NCBI GenBank assembly: GCA_025594325.1
Contig: JANHCV010000003.1
Coordinates: 682,001-746,000 of the forward strand
DNA from: Blastocladiella emersonii ATCC 22665
Taxonomy: Eukaryota; Blastocladiomycota; Blastocladiomycetes; Blastocladiales; Blastocladiaceae
Direction of reading: 5' to 3'
DNA length: 64,000 nucleotides
In this document: positions 20,860 through 30,686 of the stretch, piece by piece
How positions within the stretch are numbered: the stretch's first letter is position 1
Layout: each line of letters starts with the position of its first letter
Translations under genes and position numbers: made by a program
The notes under the pieces: generated by a model
What the model was told of the DNA's origin: nothing
The model's database searches: none
The model's input: only the letters and a program-made list of their open reading frames with translations

Positions 20860-23228
20860 ATGAATCAACAACAACTTAACTTCATGGAACAGATGCAGGC
20901 GCTTGCGCAGGCGAGGGATCCGCCCCTCACGGGAGCGGCCAATGCTCGGGACCCTCGGCTCGCGACCTCGCAGCAGCCCCGACCCGCACCGGCTGCGGTC
21001 CCGGCTCTTTTCCCCGCGCTAGCGCCAGCTGCTCCATCTCTGGGCTTTGTACCACCGCCGGGTTCGGTCCCGTTCTTTCCCTTCGTACTTCCGGCTGCTG
21101 TACCGGCCGTCAGCCCCGTCGCACCACAACCACCGCCGCCGCCGCACATTGATGTTCGTCTCTTGCACGGCGGCTGCGCGCCCGACATTCGCGACGCGGA
21201 CGCCGAGTCGGTGGAGTACGTCAAGAACATTCTTCGCCGCAAGCGGGAACCCGTGTCGGTCGCGGTCGACACGGACGCGATCCCCGTGCGCGCGCTCTAC
21301 CTGCAATGGCTGCCCGCGTCCGAGGACGAGGGGACCATCAAGGACGCGCTCCGTCCCTTCGTCGGGCGGGATTGTGTCATCTCCGTGAAGAGTGCGCTTG
21401 ATCCGCGCGGAAGGACGGCCCTCCTATTCTTCGTGCGGAACGAGTTGTCAGATCAGGTCGAGGCTGCCGACTATGCTCACGCACCCGCCACGACTCGTGT
21501 AGTTTGACCTGCGAAACGCGATTCTTTCGATGCGCCGGCTCCAAGGCGCCAACGTGTTGGGGCGGACCGTCTCCGCCACGTATCTCGCTCGCGCGGAGGG
21601 CGCCACCCCGCAGCGCGTCCCTTGCGACCGCAAGCTTTCCCAGGGCTCGATTCTTGTTACGTTGCGCTCGACTTCGGGTGACGCTGCTTCGTGTCCAAAC
21701 TTTGAAGCGTTTCGCTCGAAGTTGAAGGCGCACGGCGACGTCTTCCACATCGATGCCCCTCCTCCACGGCCAAGGTACGGCGACCCCCTTGCTCCGTTGC
21801 TACCTTTCCTATTCACTGACGGATCTTTCTCTCATTCAGCGAATACTCGGTCTTTGTCGAGTACTTCGACTCCAAGACCCGCCTCGAAGTCTTCAACGCG
21901 CTCCGCAACACCATGTTTGGCGACTTTCGCGTCAGCACCGAGCTCGCGTGGGACGCGGCATCAGTGTACGTTTCTCACACGAGCCTGCCTCACAAGGAGC
22001 TGACTTGTGGTCGTGTAGCGAGCTTGAGCAGCGTTGGACGCTGGGCACCATCGAGGCACCGCCTGCTTTCGCCGATAACCCCGATTTCGTGCTCCATCCG
22101 ACGCACCCGCGGCGTTACGCTCCAGCTCCGAGCAGCCCTGCGACTTCATGGGAGCGCACGAGCCGTTCTTCTCCGCACCGCGACCGCGACCAGGACCACG
22201 ACGCTTACTATACGTCTAGCACCGATTCGGATAGCCGTGGACAGTCCCGCCGCCACTCGCTGTCCGAGCGCGATCGCGGTCGGAGCCGCAGTCGCAGCCG
22301 TAGCCGCAGTCGCTCTCGGCACCGCTCTTACAGTCCCAGGCGGAGACGGAGCCGTAGCCGCACTCGCGGTTCAAGACGGAGAAGCCGCTCAACTTCGCGT
22401 TCTCGCTCTCGCTCTCGCTCTTCGCGACGGTTTCGATCGCCTCGGCGCGGCTCGAGGTCCCGCAGCTCCAGCTCGAATCGCGACCGGAGCTGGACCCGCT
22501 GCCTCCGCCAGGACACTGATTTCCGAGGCGCCGAGTCGCGTCGCAGCTCGTCCCGGAGCCCATCTCGCTTCTCTTGCCGCTCATCTTCGCCCGGTGAGCA
22601 CGGGGATGACGACGACGGCAGGTCGGTGTCGCGCACGCCTTCGCCGCCAATCGTGGACTTTGCTCCCGCTTCGCACTCGTACTCGACGACATCTCGCCTT
22701 TCTCGACCCACTTCACCGGCCACCGACGAACAGCTGCCCTCTCCGACGTCCACGGCCGCGTCGTCCCCAACCGCCCACCACCCAGTAAGTGCGCTCCCGC
22801 TCGAGCTGCTGCCGCCCGCGTCCTCGAATGGACATGGACGCAATCCGGCCATGTCTTCCGACGCCATCAGCAGCCGCTCGGTCTCTTTTCTACCCCTCCA
22901 GATGCCGCAGCTCGCTTCGCTGGCGGGACCTACACACTATCCTACGACGGTCACGCCCGAGACGACTCCCGTCCCATCGGGTGGCGGGCGGCTCGACTCG
23001 TTCCTGGCCGCCTCCTCGCTGTCGCTCGTTTCCGGCTCATCATGGGCGCCGGCCGCCGGGAGCACGAGCTTACCGTTCTCGTTCTCGTTCAACTGGTTGC
23101 CCCCGCCGCCCGAGCAGCCGCTCGTTCAGCGTCCGGTCGAGGGACCGAGCCGCGGCGGCGCGCACGCGTCACAGCTCCCGCTTGCCGATGTCCCGCGGCC
23201 GATCGCGAGGTCTCCCGCCCCGCGCTGA
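20860..23228 (+). CDS. RRM-RS family protein B3 with a strong RS domain
   Basis: Modelled exons are 20860-21432, 21503-21774, 21840-21965 and 22019-23228, giving 726 residues; introns are 70, 65 and 53 nt in phases 0, 2, 2. The N-terminus is Gln- then Pro-rich. Domain 1 carries SVEYVKNILRRKREPVSVAV and IPVRALYLQWLP, then FDLRNAILSMRRL after intron 1. The linker RVPCDRKLSQGSILVTL resembles type A, and domain 2 has YSVFVEYFDSKTRLEVF. Residues about 376-517 are a dense RS domain. The tail holds SLSLVSGSSWAPA and a LPPPPEQPLV motif shared with B2. The gene thus links the two types: B-type RRM region and tail, but an A-like RS domain. The start is the ATG at MNQQQLNF; the frame is open further upstream without another ATG. 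Confidence 0.78.
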
Positions 23229-23359
23229 TGGTCGAGCGTTCCTTGAGGTGTGCTGTGTAACGTGTGGAGCTCAATAGCAAACCTTGTTCCTCGTATCGTT
23301 CTCGCTGACGGGGTTGTGCAAAGGCGATCCTGAGCACGGACGACGGCCAGCGACTATCA

Positions 23360-23520
23360 CACCCGCAGCGATGCCCGTCCCCGCGAGCGGCGGCGGACCG
23401 CTCGGCTCGATCTTCGCGGCGTCGCCACTTTCGCTTGTCGGCGGCGCTTCGTAGGGATCGAGTGCCGGGAGCACGCTCGCGCTCTTCGTGCTCAGCCTCG
23501 ATGAACCCGTCGCCGCCGCC
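23360..23520 (+). pseudogene. Relic of a type-B tail (B4)
   Basis: A short frame reads SGGGPLGSIFAASPLSLVGG, followed by a stop at about 23453 and then GSSAGSTLALF. This aligns with the B3 tail (SGGGRLDSFLAASSLSLVSG, then SSWAPAAGSTSLPF). A stop replaces the conserved W. Nothing of the RRM exons was found nearby, so it is a decayed 3' fragment of another copy. Confidence 0.55.
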
Positions 23521-23636
23521 CGCGCCGGCCCACCATCCGCGCCCTCCGCGCCCAGTTGGGAAAGCAGCCACGGGTGTTCGTCATCCACTGCAGGGAGCGG
23601 CGAACACAACGAACCCGGAAAGTGTCTCGCGGCGCG

Positions 23637-23674
23637 TGCGAGACACTTGGTGAAGGACGTGGAACGAAATCAGG
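23637..23674 (+). promoter_or_regulatory. Type-B upstream block, copy 4, now in front of HSP10
   Basis: GCGTGCGAGACACTTGGTGA followed by AGGACGTGGAACGAAATCAG matches the B blocks in order and spacing, but no family gene follows. The next gene is HSP10. Confidence 0.4.
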
Positions 23675-23699
23675 TGATTTGGGTGCCACGCGGGTCGGC

Positions 23700-23712
23700 G
23701 AATGTTTTCGAA
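23700..23712. promoter_or_regulatory. Possible heat-shock element
   Basis: GAATGTTTTCGAA fits three alternating GAA/TTC units (GAA-nn-TTT-nn-GAA) with one mismatch. It lies about 140 bp before the proposed HSP10 start codon, where heat-shock factor control would be expected for this family. Confidence 0.35.
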
Positions 23713-23849
23713 ACCCGTCGCGCGCTCGCGGGCCGTGCCGCCGATCGCCGGCGCGTTGCTCGGGCCTCAAAACCGCCGAGCCGCCCCCGGCCTCCCCTCA
23801 TCTCTCTCCTGCTCACCCAACAACGGAAGTCTCGCCCTTGTCCACCAAC

Positions 23850-24546
23850 ATGGTGCGGATCTACCCTCCCTCACTCGCCATGTATCTTCTCTTGCGCCGG
23901 CCGGCTGGTGCCTGCGAGCGCCCTCGCGCGGATGTCGATCGACGGGCCGTGATGTCGCCCTCAGCAGCTCGGTTCTTCGGCAGGGTTGGTAGCCGCGACG
24001 CCCACCGCGGATCGAAGACCGTCATGGCCGCTGCGTCGCCTTCACCAACGTCGATCGGTGCCGCGCTCGCGTGCTGGCCGGCCGGCCGGCTGCCCCCGAG
24101 TCCCGCGACCCCAACCAACACCGCCAGTGCAGTCCCGCTCACATCACCATCCCGCTCGGCCTGCCCTCTCTAGTCTGCCGCCGCCAAGCGTATCATCCCC
24201 CTGTTCGACCGCGTCCTGGTCCAGCGCATCAAGCCCGCGGAGGTACACCCCGCCCGCGTTGCTCATCCCGACCCCGACGCCCACTAACCCTACCTCTCCC
24301 ACCATCTTGTAGCGCACCGCCTCGGGCCTGTTCATCCCCGAGAAGGCGCAGCAGGCGCTCAACGAGGGCGTGGTCCTGGCCGCGGGCCCGGGCGCCATCA
24401 CGGGCGAGGGCAAGACGCTGCCCATGTCGGTGGCCGCGGGCGACCGCGTGCTGCTGCCCGAGTACGGCGGCAACGCCGTCAAGATCGGCGACGAGGAGTT
24501 CACGCTGTTCCGCGACGCCGAGATCCTGGCCAAGCTCAACAACTAG
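23850..24546 (+). CDS. HSP10: Mitochondrial co-chaperonin Hsp10 (GroES family)
   Basis: Two exons are certain: 24174-24242 (AAAKRIIPLFDRVLVQRIK) and 24313-24546, ending FRDAEILAKLNN. Together they give the whole GroES fold: the roof-side loop region with ASGLFIPEKAQQ, the central LNEGVVLAAGPGA, and DRVLLPEYGGNAVKIGDEE. Hsp10 caps the Hsp60 ring in the mitochondrial matrix. The first exon is not certain. An ATG at 23850-23852 followed by GTGCGG would supply just the initiator Met in phase 0 and give 101 residues, the usual family length, with a 321-nt intron; PAM18 in this window has the same ATG-then-intron arrangement. ATGs at 23952 or 24024 are alternatives. The 70-nt second intron (24243-24312) is standard. 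A heat-shock-like element lies upstream. Confidence 0.85.
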
Positions 24547-24634
24547 GTTGGGTGACGTTGTGTATACATCTCTTAATGAAAAGCTTTTTTTTGTGTATCA
24601 TCCAAGTGTACAGGTGTCTATGAGATAACTACAG

Positions 24635-26748
24635 TTATTCGGTCTTGCCGCCGACCAGCACGCCCGGGTTCCCGCCGAACCGCGCCCAGCACACGGCGCC
24701 CTGCGTCGGGCTCTCGCGGCTGAGGTCCGTGAGCGGGAGCACGTCCGTCTGCGCGTACGTGAAGGCGGGGGCGAACTGGGACCCGATGAGCCCAACGATC
24801 GCGACCAGGAACAGGACCATGGCGATCTCGTGCTGCAGCGTGCGGTTGACGATGCGCGGCGGCTTGCTCATGCGCAGCAGGCGGTACTTGTCGAGCGGGT
24901 ACTCGACGGCGTTGATGACGGCGCCGAGCAGCGCGATCAAGGGAAAGTGCGCGGAGCCCTGGTACAGGAGGTACTGGCGGTACAGCAGCTCGACGTACTC
25001 GGCGGCCACGTCGAACTCGGGCAGGTTCTCGCGGTCCGGCAGCGCGTTCACGTTGGTCCAGGGCGACCGGATCTTGGCCATGAGCACCGGGTTCGCGAGC
25101 TCGAACAGGTTGCCGATGAACAGGTCCGAGACGAGCAGGGTGAAGAACTTGACGCCGCCCGAGCAGTAGTCGGCGCGGTGGATCGCTGTGAAGAAGGCCA
25201 CGGCGCTGACCACGCGGAACACGAACACCTTGACGCTACACGCATGGGTCGTTAGGGTGGTGCGTCGGGAGCGCGAAGACGCGCGCGAAAGAAGCGTACA
25301 TGCTGACGCTCCAGGCGATCAGGTGGGTCGAGTACCGCTCAAAGTCGGTGAGCCGGTAGCAGATGAACATGGCGGCAAAGTTCATGAACGTCATGGCCAC
25401 TACAACCGCCGACCGAGAGTCAGTTATCCTGCGCACACGCTCCCTTCCCCGGAAAACGTACTCGAGATGAGCCAGTCGGTGAGATGCACGAGGTCAATCA
25501 CACCCGTCGACTTGCCGACGCGACTCGCGCGGTTCTGGTTCGAGAGCTCCTGGAACCCGGCGGTCGCGTAGTAGGCGCCAGCGATGATGCCGCCGTAGAT
25601 GAACGAGGTGAGGACGCGGCGCATGATGCGCTGCGACCACGGCAGGTGGCGGTTGGTCGGGATCTCCGTGTTGTCGACAAAGAAGCCGTCGCCCTCGTGC
25701 GCGCGCAGGCGGCCCGAGGTCTCGGCGGCCTTGATCAGGCGGCCCTGGTGCAGCCAGTACACGACGGGGAGCAGGAACCAGATCACGATCTGCGTGATCC
25801 CGGACGCCTTCCTACGCGATCATGAACAGGTGTGAGGCCGACCATGGTCGAGACGCGAGAGAATGAAGCGTACCAGTAGCCGGTGAGGTACGACGGGAAC
25901 GAGATGGAGAAGATGGAGTAGAACCCGTCCGTCTTGCCGATGACGGTCTGCGGGACCATGATGATGAGCGAGGCGAGGAACAGCAGGATGTTGGAGGCGA
26001 CGATGAACCGGATGAACACAAAGTAGAACTCGTAGGCGATCCCGATCGACGACCCGATGGTCGCCTCGTTCACGCTCATGTCGAGGCGTTTCGTGAGATG
26101 CTCGCGGCGCGCCAGCGACTCTTGGCGGGCGAGCGCCTCGGGCGAGCTGTCGTGGCGGCCGAGCGTCAGGTTCGGCGCGACCGGGATCGCCTGGATCTGT
26201 ACCATGGCGTCGATGTCGGACGGGCCCGGCGACACGGGTGTCGTCAAGTGCTGCGCCGACACGGTCGACAGCGTGCTCGCCGGGATCGGCGCGTACAGCC
26301 CGCCGCCATTGCTGCTGCTTCCGACCGTCGACGAGCTGCCGACGGCACTCGCACTCCCGCCCGTCTTGGTCGCAGCCTGCGGCGGCAGCGGGTACGGGGC
26401 CTCGGGCGGATCGACGGGCGACGGCGGGTACAGGTACGGCGAGGGCGGCTCGAGGAACGGCGTCGGGGTCGGCTCCGGCATGGCGAGCGGCGCGATCCCC
26501 GACGGCGAGGCCGGGGCAAACCCGGGAGACGGTGGCGGGTAGATGCCGGGTGATGGTGGCGGGTAGAGTCCCGCGGAGGGCGGCGGGTAGCCCGGCGAGG
26601 GAGGCGGGTACATGGGCGTCATGGGCGGCGGCGGCGGCGGGTAGAGCTGGTCGGCTGGTCTCACCTGCGAGAAGGGACGCGGTGCGGATGATGGCGACGG
26701 CGGCGGGTAGACGCGGTCGCCCGGTGGTGGCGATGGGCTCGACGCCAT
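24635..26748 (-). CDS. TMC-like multi-pass membrane protein with a Pro-rich N-terminus
   Basis: Modelled exons on the minus strand: 26748-25874, 25811-25462, 25399-25300 and 25235-24635, giving 641 residues; introns of 62, 62 and 64 nt. Residues 1-180 are repeats on YPPPSPG. The first membrane region (about 235-275) reads GSSIGIAYEFYFVFIRFIV, then ASNILLFLASLIIMVPQ, as in transmembrane channel-like proteins. Further helices follow, including FFTLLVSDLFIGNLFEL and a segment with LPEFDVAAEYVELLYRQYLL, close to the EFDIARNVLDLIY region of TMC proteins. TMC, TMEM16 and TMEM63 share a fold and TMEM16 is the main alternative. Animal TMCs are ion-channel subunits; the fungal function is unknown. A longer N-terminus from an ATG at 26913 is possible. 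Confidence 0.7.
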
Positions 26749-27900
26749 GGCGGCGGTGGTGGTCGAAGCTGAGCAGGCGCAGAAGCGGATTCCGTGTCCA
26801 AGATGCGTCAAGTTGCGCGCGCGGGCAGCGCTGAATTCATGGAATGTGGGTTGGATGAGGGGAGCGGAGGTGGCGGCGCACGGCGGCCAGGGACTCGAAG
26901 CAAGCGAAGCCAAGGAACATCACCTGATGGTTCGCCGCGAAGCCACCGCCACCCCGCGGCAACGCGGACGCGTCCTGGAACGCGACGCGTTCCCGTCGTC
27001 GTGGTCGCCGCGCTCGTCGAGACAGGAAGCTCTCCCTCCTGACCTGCCTCCGCCGAGGAAGCCGCTATCGTAGAAGCCTCTGCCCGGCACGCGTGCCACC
27101 GTCGCCGTGTTCGCATGCCGCCCACGCGTCCATCGAGGACGGGGTCACCCGTGTATCCCGCGCGCTGGGACGGGCGGCGGTGCGCACGAGGGAGAGAGCT
27201 CTCCCGCGAGCTTCCTCGCACTGAACGGAACGGCGCCGTGTCGCCCACGCGTGCTTGTTTCGCGAGGGCCGTGTCTCCAGACCCGCTTGCCTGATCTCGG
27301 GCAAGGAGGGAGAGGACGGGAGCGCTTGCTTGCTTCCCGCACCTCATGAAACTTGTTCCCGGCAGCCTCATCTTTGTCAAGGGGCGGCGTGGTACGGCCC
27401 CGATCACGTCGCGACAGTCGGCCGTCCTCCCTCCTTCAAGTGCAAGCTTTCAACAGCGACGGCGGCTAAGCCCTTGCAGTGCTCGAGATTTCTGCCGTGC
27501 TGTCCCCACACGGCCCCAGCCCCGGTCGCTCGAGCCGTGAGAACGGGCACCTTGCCGCGGACACGGGCAGGGCAAGTGCGGGCCAGATCACGCCGCCGCG
27601 CTCCCATGCCCTTCATTCCGGCCAGACGCACCGCTCGGCGACCCGCCCGCATCCCCTCCTCACCCTCGCCGCCCATTGCAACAAGCATCGCGGCTCCCCC
27701 CGCACACGCGCTGACCCGGCCCCTCTGCGTCAATCGAGCGCGCACCCGGCTCAGCTAAGCCCGGCCGCGCAACGCATTCCCATCCCTGTCCATTCCATCG
27801 CTCGGCGCCCAATGGACCCACCCCGCTCTCTCTCTCCTGCCCTCCCCGCTTGCATCACCACAGATCCCCTCCTCCACCTGCTACCCGGCCGCCGCTCAGC
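26749..27900. other. Divergent spacer between the TMC-like and Sfp1-like genes
   Basis: About 1.15 kb with no protein similarity recognised. Two ACGCGT (MluI-box) cores lie at about 26969-26990 (GGACGCGTCC and GACGCGTTCC). The last 250 bp before 27901 are C-rich and pyrimidine-rich, as in many 5' leaders here. Several frames are open only because of high GC. Confidence 0.35.
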
Positions 27901-30319
27901 ATGAGCATCCTCCTCTCGTCGCTGCTGTCGCCGCGCGCGTCGCCGTCCGCACCTTCCTCCATGACCGTGGCCCCGACCGCGTCTCCCACGTCGCCATCGG
28001 CCGGATCGCGCGCGTCCCTCGCCACCGCGGCCGCCGCCACCACCGCGTCGCTCGCCTACTCGTCGCCGCTGCTCAGCCCCGGCCCCGCCGTCTACTGCCG
28101 CCCGCCGCTCATCATCAACCCGGCGCCCGACCGCATGGACTGCGACTACGCGTACCCGCCCCACCGCAGCGAGCCCATCGTCGCGCGCCACCACTCGCTG
28201 CCGTGCGCGCCGTCGCCGCCCATGGTCCATCACCACCGCCATGCCGCGGCCGCGACCGCCGCATCGCCGCACCGGCGGCGCACGCACCCGCTCCCGCCAC
28301 TGCCGCCCGTCAGCCCGGTGCCCGCGCTCGTGCACTGCAGCCTGTCGTTTGCCAAGGAGCTCGACTCGCTGCACGCGCGCGAGCGCGACTTTTGCTCCGA
28401 CTTTCGGTGCTGCGGCATGGTGCTGCGCGACCTGTTCGAGCTGCTGGTACGTCTTTTCTTTTCTTGTCGGTGGCTATCGTCGATGTGCGATGGGAACGGC
28501 GGCGCGGCGTGGCGGGCGGCGGGCTCGGTGGCCTTGATCGCGCCACTGATGCCCGCCCGTTCTCGGCCACGGCCACGGCCACGGCGGTGGTGGCCCACGC
28601 GGCACCCCCAGCCCAACCCACCGTGTCCCACGCGTCACGCGACGCGTTGCGCCACTTTTCATCCGAACTTGTTTCTTACCCATGTCTTCACGCACACGCG
28701 AATAGGACCACTACGAGGAGTGTCACGTCGGCGAGGACGGCCTGCCCGTGCCCGACACCACCGCCTCCCCCACAGCCGCGACCCCCGCCTCGATCCTCGA
28801 CAGCAGCCCGCTCCCGCCACCGCCATCCGTCCCCTCGCCACCGACCGCCGCCGCCCATGAACCGACCCCGAAGCCCCGCCCGCCGCCCCTCGTGCTCTCG
28901 CGCAGCGCCGCTGCGCGCATCGACTCGGGCACTGCGCTGTGGTCGCCGCCGTGCTCGGGCGAGCCGTCGCCCACCATCCTCGCCGCGACCACGGGCTCGC
29001 ACGGCGGGATGCGGTTCACGGACACCCCGACGACGTACGGCGCCATGATCATCCCGGCGTCGTCGGTGTATCCGGCCGAATTCTCGATGCTGCCTGCTGC
29101 CGCGCTCGAGGGCTCCGTCCCTGTGGGTGGTATCGTCCCGCTGACTCCCGCCCTGCCGCCACCCCCAGCGCTGTTCCCCGACGCGGCCGCACTCCACGCC
29201 GCGCTCGAGTCCGAGGCCACCAAGGACCACCTTGCCGCAGCGACCGCCGCCACCAAGTCGCTCCTCAGCCCGCCGCCCACGTCGCTCGTGCGCAGCCCCA
29301 TCGTGTACGAGGACCCGCGCTCCGCGGGGGCCATGCCGGCACTCGACCCCATGGACGTGGATACCAACGATACCGGCCACGCGAGCAGCTGGTGGCTGCG
29401 GCCGACCGCATCCCCATCGTCGCACTCGATGCCGCCGTCGCCCACGCTCTCGTCGTGCTCGATCTCGACGACCACCAGCAGCCCCGACCTCCGCCCGCGC
29501 GCGCCGTCCGACTCGTCGTCCGAGGTCGACATCATCTCGCTCTCGCCCGCCGTCTCCGTGTCGCGCCTCGACCTCGCCACGCCGCCCGCGCGCAGCGACC
29601 TCGGCAGCGCGTCCTCGCCACCACGCCGCCGCCGGTCGCGCCGCGGCCAGCTCCTGCGCACCGCGGTCCGCGACCCCGCGCACTCGTGCGACGACTCCGA
29701 GGACCACGCCAGCGACCGCGACTCGCCCGCCCCGCCGCTCCCGCTGCCCACCCGCGACACGCCCAGCTCCGTCTCGGCATCTTCCTCGTCGATGTTGGGC
29801 ACCGCCGCCGCCGCCGCGGCAGGCACCGGCGCGCACGTGTGCGACGTGGACGGGTGCGGCCGAAGATACCGCCACTCGAGCGGGCTGCGGTACCACCAGC
29901 GCACCGTGCACGGCGACGAGGGCGCCGCGCCGCCGCGCCGCCGCACTCGCGGTAGTGGTGCACGGAAAGCCGCTGTCTCGGCACCGACTTCCTCGGACGA
30001 GTCCACGCCGGTCCCGGCGCCCGCGCCCGCTGCCGTCACGCACGCGTGCCCGGCGCCCGGGTGCGACCGCACCTACGCGAGCCACAGCGGGCTCCGGTAC
30101 CACACCACGCACGTGCACGCTGACCTCGTCGCTGCGGGCGTCCTGGCCGCGCCGCGGACGCGCGGCACCAAGGTGCCGCCGCCACCACCACAGGCGCGGC
30201 GCGATGAGGACCCGCCGTTGGTCTCGCCCGTGGCCGCGCGCCGCCGCATGCCCCGCCACGCGTCGGCGGGCACGGGTCACTCGGCGGCTGCGCGCAAGAC
30301 GGGCCGCGCGGGGGTTTGA
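27901..30319 (+). CDS. Sfp1-like C2H2 zinc-finger transcription regulator
   Basis: Two exons, 27901-28446 and 28706-30319, give 719 residues. An N-terminal zinc-finger-like motif spans the splice junction: FCSDFRCCGMVLRDLFELL in exon 1 and DHYEECHVG in exon 2, the pattern seen in fungal Sfp1-type proteins. A long Ser/Pro-rich low-complexity region follows. Two C2H2 fingers lie near the C-terminus: HVCDVDGCGRRYRHSSGLRY with HQRTVH (about 559-585) and HACPAPGCDRTYASHSGLRY with HTTHVH (about 626-652). In yeast Sfp1 activates ribosomal protein and ribosome-biogenesis genes in response to nutrients and TOR; the same role is inferred here. The intron is 259 nt, much longer than others in the window, and holds the GACGCGTTGCGCCAC element (28641-28655). 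Confidence 0.75.
28641..28655 (+). promoter_or_regulatory. GACGCGTTGCGCCAC element inside the Sfp1-like intron
   Basis: An exact copy of the 15-mer found before A4 (6314) and at 47458, 50 nt before the intron acceptor. It contains the MluI-box core ACGCGT. Confidence 0.4.
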
Positions 30320-30589
30320 AGGGTGTGATTGATTACTTGTCGTGATTTGTTTTGTCCCTGCCGTTGTCGTACCTGCTGTGCCTCCCGTCCCACCATTTTA
30401 CCTCATCATTAGTATTGCTTAGCCTCCATCAACACTCCTGCTGGCCTGTGGTCGGTGAGCGTAGTCGCGTCGCAGTCGTTTCAGATTCGGTCGCCGCGGC
30501 TGGTCGACTCGATCGCGTCGTCGACTCACCACCCCTCACCCTCTCCCTCCCCAGCTTGCTCCCCCTCTCCCAACGAAGCTCATGTAACC

Positions 30590-30680
30590 ACCCACCGCGA
30601 CTCGCCGCAACTCGCTGCAACTCGCCGCAACTCGCTGCAACTCGCCGCGACTCGCCGCAACTCGCCGCAATCCGCCACAA
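30590..30680 (+). repeat. 10-bp tandem repeat in the RAD2 leader
   Basis: About eight tandem units close to CTCGCCGCAA or CTCGCTGCAA end a few bases before the RAD2 start codon (30687), so they probably lie in its 5' leader. The unit resembles the left part of the GCAACGNATCAAC promoter motif context (CTCGCTGCAACG) seen before NOG2. Confidence 0.75.
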
Positions 30681-30686
30681 TCCGCA

